Shown here: positions 46,445 to 56,176 of the stretch, piece after piece
Position numbering within the stretch: position 1 is the stretch's first letter
Layout: each line of letters begins with the position of its first letter
Assembly (NCBI RefSeq): GCF_002153375.1
Contig: NZ_MTBQ01000006.1
Coordinates: forward strand, 1 to 64,000
Length of the DNA stretch: 64,000 nt
Reading direction: 5' to 3'
Origin: Oceanobacillus rekensis
GTDB taxonomy: Bacteria > Bacillota > Bacilli > Bacillales > Amphibacillaceae
The notes under the pieces: generated by a model
What the model was told of the DNA's origin: nothing
The model's database searches: none
The model's input: the letters and a program-made list of their open reading frames with translations, nothing else
Translations under genes and position numbers: made by a program

Positions 46445-47550
46445 TGGAAAAGATGATGGGACTTATCAATTTGGATCATGAACACCATGTGTTTAATGAG
46501 CTTGCATATTTCAGGAATAATGCTTCATTGCCATTTGCGGGACGATATCGATTGATCGATTTCGCCCTGTCAAATATGGTTAATTCAAATATACAAGAAG
46601 TTGCCGTTTTTGTGAGACATAAATATCGTTCATTATTGGATCATATTGGAACGGGTGAAAATTGGGAGCTGGATCGGAGAAATGGTGGTATGTTTATTCT
46701 TCCACCAGATTGGAATGACCCTTCTGACAGGTCGAAGGGGGACCTCCGATTTTTCCATAATAATCGTGATTACTTCCATCGCAGTAAATCACAATATGTT
46801 TTGGTAAGTGGCAGTCAATTTATCTCAAACGCAGACTATAAGGAAGCATTTGAATATCATCTGGAAAGGAATGCAGATGTTACGTTGATTAGTGCAGACG
46901 TAGAAGATGTTCAACCAGAGCACTATCCATATTTTCGGGTAGAAGCGGATGATTCGGGATGGGTGAATAACATAACGAATGATCAAAAAAATTCAGAGCT
47001 ATTTACTGGTGTCTATATTATCAATAAAGATCTCTTAATGGATTTGGTTGATGAGTGTATTGCCTATAATAAAGACAATTTTTTTGTGTATGGGATAAAG
47101 GAAAAACTTTCTGATTTAAAAATACAAAAGTATGATCATAAAGGTTATAGTGCCTTTGTTAATACAATTGAGAGCTTTTACAAGCAAAATATGAAACTTC
47201 TAGAGGAAGAAAACTATCGGGATTTATTTTTCAATAAAAACTTAGTTCGTACAAAAAACTCCAGTAATCCACCAGTGAAATATTGTGAGCATGCAGTGGT
47301 TAACCATTCGTTAGTTGCAAATGGTTGTGTCATTGATGGGAATGTGGAAGGAAGTATCCTTTTTCGTGGGGTTAATATTAAGCCGGGAGCAACGGTTAAA
47401 AATTCCATTATCATGCAGCGATGTACGATTGAAGAGGGAGTATATTTGGAAAATGTGATCCTGGATAAGGATGTACATGTATCAAAGGATCAAAAAATAA
47501 TTGGTTCAAAAGAAAAACCGTATGTTGTCGCAAAAAGGCAAGTCATTTAG
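46444..47550 (+). CDS. glgD: Glucose-1-phosphate adenylyltransferase, regulatory subunit
   Basis: A 368-residue paralogue of GlgC that keeps the fold (ASLPFAGRYRLIDFALSNM and a C-terminal beta-helix) but has lost the GGxGxRL nucleotide loop at its N-terminus, as is usual for GlgD. It modulates the activity of GlgC in the heterotetramer. Its ATG overlaps the glgC stop codon. Confidence 0.93.
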   Translation: MEKMMGLINLDHEHHVFNELAYFRNNASLPFAGRYRLIDFALSNMVNSNIQEVAVFVRHKYRSLLDHIGTGENWELDRRNGGMFILPPDWNDPSDRSKGDLRFFHNNRDYFHRSKSQYVLVSGSQFISNADYKEAFEYHLERNADVTLISADVEDVQPEHYPYFRVEADDSGWVNNITNDQKNSELFTGVYIINKDLLMDLVDECIAYNKDNFFVYGIKEKLSDLKIQKYDHKGYSAFVNTIESFYKQNMKLLEEENYRDLFFNKNLVRTKNSSNPPVKYCEHAVVNHSLVANGCVIDGNVEGSILFRGVNIKPGATVKNSIIMQRCTIEEGVYLENVILDKDVHVSKDQKIIGSKEKPYVVAKRQVI

Positions 47551-47579
47551 GTTTAATTATTTTAGGAAGGAGAGACAGG

Positions 47580-49010
47580 ATGAATAATATATTATTTGTC
47601 GCCTCTGAATGTGCACCATTTATCAAAACAGGGGGACTTGCAGATGTCGTTGGCTCGCTCCCACAGGCGCTAAAGCAATATGAAAAGCAAGATGTGCGTG
47701 TGATTTTGCCATTATACGATGAAATGGATGAAGAGTGGAAGAATCAACTGGAGTATCTCTGTTCCTTTGATGTACAACTTGGCTGGCGCACCCAAGAAGC
47801 GCATCTATTTACATTGACATATAATCAAATTATTTATTATTTCATCTCCAATGATTATTACTTTACGAGAAAAGGCATTTACGGTTACTACGATGATGGA
47901 GAGAGGTTTGTTTTCTTTAGTCATGCTGTTATTGAAGCGCTAAAACATATCAACTATAAGCCGCAAATTCTTCATGGGCATGACTGGCAGACAGGAATTG
48001 CGATTGCCCTGGCAAATATCCTGCAGCCGATTGAAAATATGAAGACAGTCTTTACGATTCATAATATTAAATATCAAGGTGTGATGCCGCTTGATATCTA
48101 TGAGGATTTCTTCCAGATTGGCAGGGAACATATAAGTGGGATGGAATGGGATGGAATGCTTAATTGCCTGAAGAGTGCATTATTCCATGCGGATAAAATA
48201 ACAACCGTCAGTCCAAGCTATGCAGAAGAGATAAAGGACCCATATTATAGTGAAGGGCTGCATCCCGTGTTGCATGAAAGATCAGGTGATGTGATCGGAG
48301 TTATAAATGGGATTGATACCCGAGAATATAATCCTTCCACAGATCCATCTCTTTTTGTGAATTATCGTTCTGCACGGTCAAAGAAAAGAGAAAATAGGAT
48401 CCATTTACAGCGGCAAATTGGACTTCCATTTAAAGAGGATAGTCCATTGTATATCATCGTTACAAGACTTGTAGAACAGAAGGGCCTGCATCTTGTTCAG
48501 CATATTTTAGAGGAATTTTTAGAGCAAGATATTCAATTTATCGTATTAGGGACTGGTGAGGCAGAGTTTGAAGGTTACTTTGCGGACATTGCCTACCGAT
48601 ATCCAGAGAAAGCTTCTGCACTATTAACTTTCGATGAAGATTTAGCGCGGCAATTGTATGCAAGTGCAGATTTCTTCCTGATGCCATCCAAATTTGAACC
48701 TTGTGGATTATCACAGCTTATCTCACTGCAATATAAAACAGTTCCTATTGTTCGGGAAACAGGTGGTTTGAAAGATACAATTTCTCCTTACAATGAGTTA
48801 ACCGGTGAAGGGAATGGGTTCAGTTTTACAAATTACAATGCTCATGATCTTTTAAATGTATTACATTATTCTTTAGAGGTATATCATAATACTCCAGCCT
48901 GGAACTATTTATTGAAGAATGTAGGTAAAAGCCAGTTCAGCTGGAAGGAGTCTGCACATCAATATGTAACAATTTATGAAAGCCAATCACCGGAATTAGT
49001 TTATGGGTAA
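47580..49010 (+). CDS. glgA: Glycogen synthase (ADP-glucose)
   Basis: Extends alpha-1,4-glucan chains from ADP-glucose. The 476-residue GT5 enzyme shows the N-terminal KTGGLADVVGSLP glucosyl-donor loop, HGHDWQTG, the C-terminal TRLVEQKGLHL and the EPCGLSQL nucleotide-sugar motif. AAGGAGAGACAGG precedes the ATG, 29 bases behind glgD. Confidence 0.96.
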   Translation: MNNILFVASECAPFIKTGGLADVVGSLPQALKQYEKQDVRVILPLYDEMDEEWKNQLEYLCSFDVQLGWRTQEAHLFTLTYNQIIYYFISNDYYFTRKGIYGYYDDGERFVFFSHAVIEALKHINYKPQILHGHDWQTGIAIALANILQPIENMKTVFTIHNIKYQGVMPLDIYEDFFQIGREHISGMEWDGMLNCLKSALFHADKITTVSPSYAEEIKDPYYSEGLHPVLHERSGDVIGVINGIDTREYNPSTDPSLFVNYRSARSKKRENRIHLQRQIGLPFKEDSPLYIIVTRLVEQKGLHLVQHILEEFLEQDIQFIVLGTGEAEFEGYFADIAYRYPEKASALLTFDEDLARQLYASADFFLMPSKFEPCGLSQLISLQYKTVPIVRETGGLKDTISPYNELTGEGNGFSFTNYNAHDLLNVLHYSLEVYHNTPAWNYLLKNVGKSQFSWKESAHQYVTIYESQSPELVYG

Positions 49011-49025
49011 AGGAGAGGTTTTTTC

Positions 49026-51452
49026 TTGACGCAGTTCACGGCCAACAAATTGAAAAAGACAATAGTAAAGAAGTTGATTGCCGACAAGGGAATAGAAATT
49101 AAGGATGCAACGTCCAAAGATATCTATTATGTTCTTTCTTCCATCGTGAATGTGGAGGTGGAACAACAGTGGTTCCATACAAGAAAGAAATACAATGACG
49201 AAAAATCTAAAGAAGTCTATTACCTGTCCATGGAGTTTTTAATTGGGAGACTACTGGAAAGTAACTTGTTAAACTGTGGAATGCTAGATGAAACGAAAGA
49301 GGCATTAGGACAGATTGGTTTTGATTATGAGGAGGTCTTCGCCGAGGAGCATGATGCTGCCCTTGGTAATGGGGGGCTTGGTCGGCTAGCAGCGTGTTTT
49401 CTCGATTCATTGGCATCGTTAAACTACCCGGGTCATGGTTTTGGTATCCGATATCGATATGGGCTGTTTGAACAGCGAATCATACATGGTAATCAGGTGG
49501 AATTGCCTGACTATTGGCTGACAGATCCATACCCATGGGAAAATCGAAAAGAGGAAGAAGCGGTAGTTATTCAATTCCATGGTGATGTACATATGCTGAA
49601 GCGTAATGATGGCACACTTGAATTTGAATACAAAAATACAGATAAAGTAATGGCTGTCCCATATGACATTCCAGTTGTAGGTTATGAAAATGAGACGGTT
49701 AATACATTACGATTATGGAGTGCAGAGTCCATTTTTCATAACAACGATATATTGGAGGAAAACAAGCAGTTTTATCGTGATCTTGATCACCAGCATTCTA
49801 TTGAGCAGATTTCAGGATTCCTATATCCAGATGACTCCAGCTATGAGGGGAAGGAACTTCGCTTAAAGCAACAATACTTTCTTGTATCTGCAAGTATTCA
49901 AAACATTCTCAAGCATTTTAAGTTAAAACATCAAATGTCTTTAAGCAGGTTAGCTGAAAAAGTGGTCATACAGATTAACGATACACACCCAAGCTTGGCA
50001 ATCCCTGAAATGATGCGAATATTAATGGATGAGGAAGGTTTTAGTTGGGAAAAGGCTTGGAAAGTGACGACAAATGTCTTTGCCTATACAAACCATACGA
50101 CATTATCGGAGGCCCTGGAGACATGGCCAACGGAAATGATGCAGAACCTTCTGCCGAGAATATATATGATAATCAATGAAATTAATGAACGGTTTTGTAA
50201 AGGAATATGGTTTGACCACGAAGATTTGAGAGAGCAAATACCGGAACTTGCCATTATTGCACATGATCGTGTCCATATGGCGAGGCTCGCAATTGTCGGT
50301 AGTTTTAGTGTAAATGGCGTTGCAAGAATCCATACGGAAATTTTAAAGAAAAAGGAAATGAAGACCTTCTACACCCTATTTCCTGAAAAATTCAATAATA
50401 AGACAAATGGGATTACACATCGACGTTGGTTATTGAAGACTAATCCTAAAATGGCAGATTTAATTACAGATGTAATTGGACCACAGTGGATTAAACGACC
50501 AAAACAACTCATCAGCCTATTAAAATACTCCAATGACAGTGCTTTATTGGAAAAGTTTGATCAAGTCAAACATGACAATAAAAAAGTACTGGCTAATTAT
50601 ATTCATCAGCACTTAGGGATTACTGTCGATGAAAGATCAATATTCGACGTCCAAATCAAAAGGCTTCATGAATATAAGCGACAGCTTCTAAATATATTCC
50701 ATATTATTTATCTTTATAATGAGTTAAAAGAAAATCCGAATCAAGATATGACACCACGAACGTTTATATTTGGAGCTAAGGCTGCACCAAGTTATCATAT
50801 GGCAAAAGAAGTAATTAAATTAATTAATACGGTGGCTTCTATTGTGAATTACGATCCAGATGTTAAGGACAGACTGAAAGTTATATTTATGGAGAATTAT
50901 AATGTAAGTCTTGCAGAAAAGATTATTCCAGCGGTAGATATTAGTGAACAGATTTCTACGGCAAGTAAAGAAGCATCCGGAACAGGTAATATGAAAATGA
51001 TGATGAACGGTGCGTTAACCCTTGGTACGATGGATGGTGCCAATATTGAAATACATGATTTGGTTGGTGACCAGAATATGTTTATCTTCGGGTTGAGTGC
51101 AGATGAAGTATTGGAATATTATCAGAACGGTGGTTATCATGCAAGAGGAATTTATAATACGGATGATCGGGTGAAACGAATTTTGGATCAACTAAATCAG
51201 GGTGAATTTGGTGTCCATAATATAGAGTTCAAAGATATCTATTATAATATCCTGTATCATAATGATCCCTATTTCGTACTTAAAGATTTTGAATCCTATT
51301 TGGAAGCCCATGAGCTAGCAGAACGCGCCTATCGTGACCGGTTGACATGGTTGAATATGAGTGTAACGAATATTGCTTATTCAGGGAAGTTTTCCAGTGA
51401 TCGGACGATTCAAGAGTATGCAACAGATATATGGAAGATTAAGCAGTTATAA
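49026..51452 (+). CDS. glgP: Glycogen phosphorylase
   Basis: Releases glucose-1-phosphate from glycogen ends. The 808-residue enzyme has NGGLGRLAACFLDS, the KRLHEYKRQLLN segment and the pyridoxal-phosphate site EASGTGNMKMMMNGALTLG with its Lys. TTG 49026 follows GGAGAGG by seven bases. It is the last gene of the operon, so synthesis and breakdown enzymes are made together, and a terminator follows at once. Confidence 0.96.
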   Translation: MTQFTANKLKKTIVKKLIADKGIEIKDATSKDIYYVLSSIVNVEVEQQWFHTRKKYNDEKSKEVYYLSMEFLIGRLLESNLLNCGMLDETKEALGQIGFDYEEVFAEEHDAALGNGGLGRLAACFLDSLASLNYPGHGFGIRYRYGLFEQRIIHGNQVELPDYWLTDPYPWENRKEEEAVVIQFHGDVHMLKRNDGTLEFEYKNTDKVMAVPYDIPVVGYENETVNTLRLWSAESIFHNNDILEENKQFYRDLDHQHSIEQISGFLYPDDSSYEGKELRLKQQYFLVSASIQNILKHFKLKHQMSLSRLAEKVVIQINDTHPSLAIPEMMRILMDEEGFSWEKAWKVTTNVFAYTNHTTLSEALETWPTEMMQNLLPRIYMIINEINERFCKGIWFDHEDLREQIPELAIIAHDRVHMARLAIVGSFSVNGVARIHTEILKKKEMKTFYTLFPEKFNNKTNGITHRRWLLKTNPKMADLITDVIGPQWIKRPKQLISLLKYSNDSALLEKFDQVKHDNKKVLANYIHQHLGITVDERSIFDVQIKRLHEYKRQLLNIFHIIYLYNELKENPNQDMTPRTFIFGAKAAPSYHMAKEVIKLINTVASIVNYDPDVKDRLKVIFMENYNVSLAEKIIPAVDISEQISTASKEASGTGNMKMMMNGALTLGTMDGANIEIHDLVGDQNMFIFGLSADEVLEYYQNGGYHARGIYNTDDRVKRILDQLNQGEFGVHNIEFKDIYYNILYHNDPYFVLKDFESYLEAHELAERAYRDRLTWLNMSVTNIAYSGKFSSDRTIQEYATDIWKIKQL

Positions 51453-51453
51453 G

Positions 51454-51485
51454 AAAAAAGGTGTCCACTATATGGGCACCTTTTT
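51454..51485 (+). terminator. glg operon terminator
   Basis: AAAAAAGGTG-CC pairs with GG-CACCTTTTT. The symmetric A and T runs suggest use from both sides, also ending the converging mtnE. Confidence 0.88.
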
Positions 51486-51499
51486 CATCTCAAGTCCTT

Positions 51500-52669
51500 T
51501 TAAGTTGCAAATATATTTAATCTTTCAATCCTCGAGATGGCTTCGATGATACGTTCCTCATCGACAAGTAATCCGACTCGTACATAGCCTTCACCATTGA
51601 CTCCAAATCCATTTCCAGCAGCGACAGCGACATCGGCATTTGCCAACAGAAAATCAGAGAACTCTTCGCTTTTAAAGCCTTCTGGAACAGGAAGCCATGC
51701 AAAGAATGACCCTTTTGGTGCGGTTACTTTCCAGCCGATCCGGTTGCATTCTGCTATTAACGTATTGCGTCTGTCTTCATATAGGGAAACTAATTCATCC
51801 ACACATGCTTGACTTTCCGTTAATGCGGTTGCGGATGCAGATTGTACCGCAGGGAATAGGCTCACAAATAAATGATCCTGCAGCAGATTGATTGCTTCAA
51901 TCATCTTTGCATTACCCACTGCAAAGCCAACACGCCAACCTGCCATATTATAGGTTTTTGATAGGGTATACAATTCAATTCCAGCTTCTTTGGCCCCCTC
52001 TGCCTGCATAAAACTAACAGGTTTCTGACCATCAAAACCGATGGCGCCATACGCAAAGTCATGAACAATTCCGATTTTCTTATCCAATCCTAATTGAACC
52101 GTCTTCTCAAAAAAGTCGAGTGTTGCTGTGGCACCAGTTGGGTTATTCGGATAGTTCAAATACATTAGCTTTGCCTTTTCTTTCTGTTTATCGGTTAGTT
52201 CCTTAAAGTCAGGAAGAAATCCATTTTTGCTATGTAAAGGCATGGTGTCATAAGTAATGTTTGCCATACCGACACCAGATAAATAATCAGGATAACCAGG
52301 GTCGGGAAGCAAAAGCAGATCACCTTCGTTCATTAAAGCCATTGGTAATTCAACCAAGCCGATTTTGGCCCCAAATAACACAGCGATCTCTGAAGCGGGG
52401 TCGAGATCTACATTGTATTCCCGTTTATAAAAATCTGCTGCAGCTTGTTTGAATTCATCGGTTCCTCTAAACGGTGAATATTTATGTGTATCCGGGTTTT
52501 CAACCGCTTTTTGTAATGCTTGGACAATATGTTTAGGAGTAGGTTGATCAGGGTTCCCTTGACCAAAATTAATTACATCTCTTCCTTCAGAAACTGCTAC
52601 AGCGACTTTTTTTACCAAGGTAGCAAAGAATTGTGAAGGTAGACTTTTTAACCGATTAGACATCTCCAT
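51500..52669 (-). CDS. mtnE: Aminotransferase of methionine salvage, MtnE-like
   Basis: A 389-residue class I PLP aminotransferase. It starts LKSLPSQFFATLVKKVAVAV, has INFGQGNPDQPTPKHI, YLNYPNNPTGA, HDFAYGAIGFDG and the PLP lysine in LSKTYNMAGWRVGFAVG, matching B. subtilis MtnE along its length. MtnE converts 4-methylthio-2-oxobutyrate to methionine. ATG 52669 follows GAGGTG; the frame extends three codons upstream without support. No other mtn genes are nearby, so the pathway role rests on similarity. Confidence 0.85.
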   Translation of the reverse strand: MEMSNRLKSLPSQFFATLVKKVAVAVSEGRDVINFGQGNPDQPTPKHIVQALQKAVENPDTHKYSPFRGTDEFKQAAADFYKREYNVDLDPASEIAVLFGAKIGLVELPMALMNEGDLLLLPDPGYPDYLSGVGMANITYDTMPLHSKNGFLPDFKELTDKQKEKAKLMYLNYPNNPTGATATLDFFEKTVQLGLDKKIGIVHDFAYGAIGFDGQKPVSFMQAEGAKEAGIELYTLSKTYNMAGWRVGFAVGNAKMIEAINLLQDHLFVSLFPAVQSASATALTESQACVDELVSLYEDRRNTLIAECNRIGWKVTAPKGSFFAWLPVPEGFKSEEFSDFLLANADVAVAAGNGFGVNGEGYVRVGLLVDEERIIEAISRIERLNIFAT

Positions 52670-52748
52670 ATAGAACACCTCACTTACAATTAGTTATTAA
52701 TATACTAAATATTATATCCTTTTATAACTTATGTCTATAGTAGAGGTT

Positions 52749-52813
52749 GTTCAAAAAGTCCGGTGAAAATGACGCTTCGAACTTCTCGGTCCTTTTTATC
52801 CTCCTTTTTGAAC
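52749..52813. repeat. 65-bp interspersed repeat with 10-bp inverted ends
   Basis: GTTCAAAAAG at 52749-52758 and CTTTTTGAAC at 52804-52813 are exact inverted ends. The inside has CCGGTGAAAATGACGCTTCG and CTCGGTCCTTTTTATCC. Decayed or partial copies lie at 9550 and 59909. It codes for nothing and looks like a miniature mobile element. Confidence 0.8.
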
Positions 52814-53019
52814 ACACACTAGTAAAACCTGTTTATCAATCCAATTCCAATCTGAATTATTTGTTTAATTTTTACGAAAATTGTCAAAAAAAATTGCTGC
52901 GATATATTGCATTTTGTTTAAAAAGATAGTATGATAACTTCATCGAAACATTTCACAATTATCATCAAATGTTCGGAAAATTTAATTATATCTAGTTTAC
53001 AACTAAGGGGGAACATCAT

Positions 53020-54378
53020 ATGAAGGACAAGCTATCTTTTTCTTCTTATCTAGCAATTGGGTTTATGTTATTTGCATTATTCTTTGGAGCGGGCAACTTA
53101 ATTTTCCCGGCTCAATTAGGTCAGTACGCAGGAACTAACTTATGGCCAGCAGCAGTTGGATTTTTAATTACGGGTGTAGGACTTCCATTACTAGGAATAT
53201 TGGCAATGGGCTTCTCTGGCAGCCGAAACTTGCAGGATTTGGCAAGCAGGGTGCATCCGGTTTATGGAATCTTTTTCACTGCATTGCTTTATTTAACTAT
53301 TGGGCCATTCTTCGCTGCTCCAAGGACTGGAACAGTAGCCTTTGAAGTAGGAATAGCTCCATTTGTGAGTGAAGGATCACAACAAACTGTATTGCTTATT
53401 TTTACAATTATCTTTTTTGCCATTGCACTTATATTCTCGTTATATCCAGCAAAAATTGTTGATAACGTAGGTAAATTATTGGCACCTTTTCTTGTAGTAT
53501 TGCTTGCAATTCTCTTGCTTATTGCTTTATTTAATCCAATGAGTGCAATTCCGTCACCACAAGAAGCCTATCAAAGTGGAGCATTTATGGGTGGATTTCT
53601 AGAAGGTTATAATACGATGGATGCATTGGCTTCTCTAGTATTCGGTATTATTGTTATAAATGTTATCCGGTCAATGGGGGTTACTTCTAATGGAGAAATC
53701 CTTAGGGCAACAGCCAAGTCAGGAATTATTGCAATTTTACTTCTTGGAATAATTTATGTTGGTATTGCTTACCTAGGAGCAACAAGTACGGGTGTTCTTG
53801 GTTTGTTTGATACAGGCGGTCCAGTACTCAGTGGTGCAGCATCCTACTACTTTGGAACGTTTGGAGCCATCATGATGGCTATTGTGATAATCTTGGCTTG
53901 TTTAACAACAGCAATCGGGTTAATTACAGCAAATGCTGAATATTTCCATACACTGCTTCCGAAAATCAGCTATAAAGTGTTAGTTGTGTTTTTCTCTACA
54001 TTAACTTTTGTAATTGCAAACTTTGGATTGGCTAATATTATTACTTTTTCGATACCGGTATTAATGTTCCTCTACCCATTAGCAATCGTACTCATGTTGC
54101 TTACATTCATTTCTCCATTGTTTAACCATAAGAGATTTGTTTATGTAGCAACAACTGGAGTTACATTCTTGATTAGTATTTTTGATGGTTTGAAAGCATT
54201 ATGTGATTCACTTGGTATAGATTACTTTAGTTGGATGGTTCCAGTAATATCCTTCTATGAACGAGTTCTTCCATTCTATAATGAAGGTCTTGGCTGGCTG
54301 TTACCGGCATTGATTGTAATCTTAATTACAGGATTAGCCTCAAAATTCCAGAAAGTAAGTACTGCCCAGGAAGTATAA
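53020..54378 (+). CDS. brnQ: Branched-chain amino acid transport system II carrier protein
   Basis: A 452-residue membrane protein with 12 predicted transmembrane helices. The LIVCS family signature FGAGNLIFPAQLG lies at about residues 23-35, followed by GFLITGVGLPLLGILAMG. It imports leucine, isoleucine and valine with sodium or protons. AAGGGGGAAC precedes the ATG. A terminator shared with the converging GntR gene follows. Confidence 0.94.
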   Translation: MKDKLSFSSYLAIGFMLFALFFGAGNLIFPAQLGQYAGTNLWPAAVGFLITGVGLPLLGILAMGFSGSRNLQDLASRVHPVYGIFFTALLYLTIGPFFAAPRTGTVAFEVGIAPFVSEGSQQTVLLIFTIIFFAIALIFSLYPAKIVDNVGKLLAPFLVVLLAILLLIALFNPMSAIPSPQEAYQSGAFMGGFLEGYNTMDALASLVFGIIVINVIRSMGVTSNGEILRATAKSGIIAILLLGIIYVGIAYLGATSTGVLGLFDTGGPVLSGAASYYFGTFGAIMMAIVIILACLTTAIGLITANAEYFHTLLPKISYKVLVVFFSTLTFVIANFGLANIITFSIPVLMFLYPLAIVLMLLTFISPLFNHKRFVYVATTGVTFLISIFDGLKALCDSLGIDYFSWMVPVISFYERVLPFYNEGLGWLLPALIVILITGLASKFQKVSTAQEV

Positions 54379-54392
54379 AAAGTATAAGAACG

Positions 54393-54433
54393 AAAAAAAC
54401 CTGTTCCTCATACAGAGGGGAACAGGTTTTTTT
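54393..54433. terminator. Bidirectional terminator between brnQ and gntR
   Basis: AAAAAACCTGTTCC pairs with GGAACAGGTTTTTTT. A runs and T runs flank the stem, so it works on both strands. Confidence 0.92.
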
Positions 54434-54442
54434 GTATTGGTT

Positions 54443-55099
54443 TCAGAACTTCGTAATGTTATGCAGCCAGTTTTCTTTCATGATGGATGAGAGAGTTGAT
54501 AAATCACCCTTTTTCATCAGTTCGATAATTTCCCAGTGTTCGTCAACCGACTTTTCAGTTAGAACAATGGAGTTATGGTAAAATTGCCTTCTTACATGTG
54601 CCTGCAAAGATTCTATTATACTATTTATGTATTGATTATTTGCTGTGGCAACTATTATTTTATGAAATTGTTCATCAATTTTTAAAGCAGAATAATAATT
54701 TTCTGATTGGATGGCATCGGCAAACCGTTCATTTGTTTGCTTTAGTTGTTTCAAAGTCTCTTCATTTAATTTAGTAATGGCTAATTCTGCTGATAATGAT
54801 TGTAATGCTGCTAGTGGAGGGAGGAGATCTTTAATAGCTTCTTTCTCTACTTCTGTTACTTGTGTAGCTTTACCTGGGTACATTTTTACAAACCCTTGAG
54901 ATTCTAGTAATTGCAAGGATTCACGAATAGGTGTTCTGCTGACGCCTAAAGCACTAGCAAGCTCAGTATCATTTAATTTCTCCCCTGGAAGTAGCGTTCC
55001 ATCAATAATCCACTCCTGAATCTGGTTATAGGCGTTTTCCTTTGCTGATAAGCGAATTGGTTTTGAATGATCAACTGGTATTGGCAAACTATTCCACAC
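54443..55099 (-). CDS. GntR family (FadR subfamily) transcriptional regulator
   Basis: A ~218-residue regulator with an N-terminal winged helix (AYNQIQEWIIDGTLLPGEKL, LASALGVSRTPIRESLQLLE) and a C-terminal all-helical FCD ligand domain containing DEQFHKII and the metal-ligand histidines. GTG 55099 is very close to AGGGAAG; TTG four codons later has better spacing. Ligand and targets are unknown. A perfect 14-bp palindrome lies 65 bases upstream at 55164. Confidence 0.88.
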   Translation of the reverse strand: MWNSLPIPVDHSKPIRLSAKENAYNQIQEWIIDGTLLPGEKLNDTELASALGVSRTPIRESLQLLESQGFVKMYPGKATQVTEVEKEAIKDLLPPLAALQSLSAELAITKLNEETLKQLKQTNERFADAIQSENYYSALKIDEQFHKIIVATANNQYINSIIESLQAHVRRQFYHNSIVLTEKSVDEHWEIIELMKKGDLSTLSSIMKENWLHNITKF

Positions 55100-55163
55100 C
55101 TTCCCTAAAAAATTATAAAACTATTTATTAAAAGTATACATGAAATTGCTTACAATTGGAATA

Positions 55164-55177
55164 TGCAATATATTGCA
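55164..55177. promoter_or_regulatory. 14-bp palindrome upstream of gntR, candidate operator
   Basis: TGCAATATATTGCA is its own reverse complement. Its place 65 bases before the GntR start fits an autoregulatory operator, but no partner site or promoter was confirmed. Confidence 0.45.
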
Positions 55178-55229
55178 GTGGGGATTACTTTGGATATATC
55201 ATAAAAATCTGGAGAGTTTGAGATGTTAT

Positions 55230-55587
55230 TATGAAACGTGTCGGTTAATGGAAAAGGCTCTTTGGTTAATGTATTTGAGAAAACTGCGAACTAGGATAAG
55301 CAACTTCGGCGATTGCTCTGGAAAATACACTTCGCGCATCCTAAGGTGGCTGGTGAGCCTCCCGCAGCGAACCCGGACGGCAGCAACAACACCTATCTTT
55401 GGAAAACAGCCAGCAGTTACTTGATAGTTTATAGACTTTGCGGCAAAAATAACAATGTTTTTCGATTTGGCGAGTAGTGCGGAGTCCCAATTTATTTGGG
55501 GATGAGTAACTGCAGTTCAATCTTCAAAAAAGTCATGAAAAAAAGATATACCGATGAGAAATCCGGAATATCTTTTAATTACACTAT
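55230..55587. other. Non-coding region with GC-rich repeat-like debris
   Basis: No supported gene. From about 55290 to 55400 the sequence is markedly richer in GC (GGATAAGCAACTTCGGCG, CACTTCGCGCATCC, GAACCCGGACGGCAGC) than its surroundings, which is unlike the local genes and suggests an inserted, now decayed, repeat. The frame on the plus strand at 55140-55424 has no ribosome binding site and no recognisable domain. Confidence 0.4.
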
Positions 55588-56154
55588 CTACATTGTAATA
55601 TCCTTTATAAAGTCTGCCCAATCTTCAATCCTTGGAATGTTTTGTAAGTGACGATTATAAGCTTGATCTTTCACATATAATTTGGTTGAGTCAGCAAGAA
55701 GCGTTTGAAGAACAGCGGGTTTATCATCCACATAGTAATCGAGTTTCAGCTTCTGTATGGTATATATCTTTTCTTCGTCCTTCATACCGTAGAAAAAGTG
55801 ACTATCCTGTACAGGGAATCCTTGTTTTTTTAACCATTCTTTTGATCTTTCTCCATGTTCTTTTGGACGGGCTGTAATGTAGTAAATCTTATGGCCCTCT
55901 TTTTCAAGTGCTTGTAATGTTTCAACAGCATTAGGAAATGGGGGACAGGTTGTATAATAGATTTCCTCCAGGGAGCTGTTCCACATTTCATACCCTTGCT
56001 CATCTGACATCCCAAAGACTTCATGTATCTCGACCCGATTGATGTTGTTAAAAACATCCATTCCAATTGTTTTCTTTAATTTTTTATTATAAATATGAAA
56101 TGCATGTTCTCTTAGATTAATTAGTGTATCATCAATATCAAATCCAAATTTCAT
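55588..56154 (-). CDS. HAD superfamily 5'-nucleotidase-like protein
   Basis: A 188-residue HAD hydrolase of the 5'(3')-deoxyribonucleotidase-like (NT5C/YqfW) type. Motif I is FGFDIDDTLINL at residues 3-14, motif II is YYITARP, and motif III is the KLDYYVDDKPAVL region. It probably removes phosphate from a nucleotide or other small phosphate ester; the substrate is unknown. It lies 23 bases after ribD on the same strand and may be co-transcribed with the ribD-ribA pair. Confidence 0.85.
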   Translation of the reverse strand: MKFGFDIDDTLINLREHAFHIYNKKLKKTIGMDVFNNINRVEIHEVFGMSDEQGYEMWNSSLEEIYYTTCPPFPNAVETLQALEKEGHKIYYITARPKEHGERSKEWLKKQGFPVQDSHFFYGMKDEEKIYTIQKLKLDYYVDDKPAVLQTLLADSTKLYVKDQAYNRHLQNIPRIEDWADFIKDITM

Positions 56155-56176
56155 AAATTATCCCTCAAGTATCGTA

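Noticed and set aside
55140-55424. Plus-strand open frame of 94 codons
   Set aside because: No ribosome binding site. It runs through the putative gntR operator region and GC-rich repeat debris, and has no recognisable domain.
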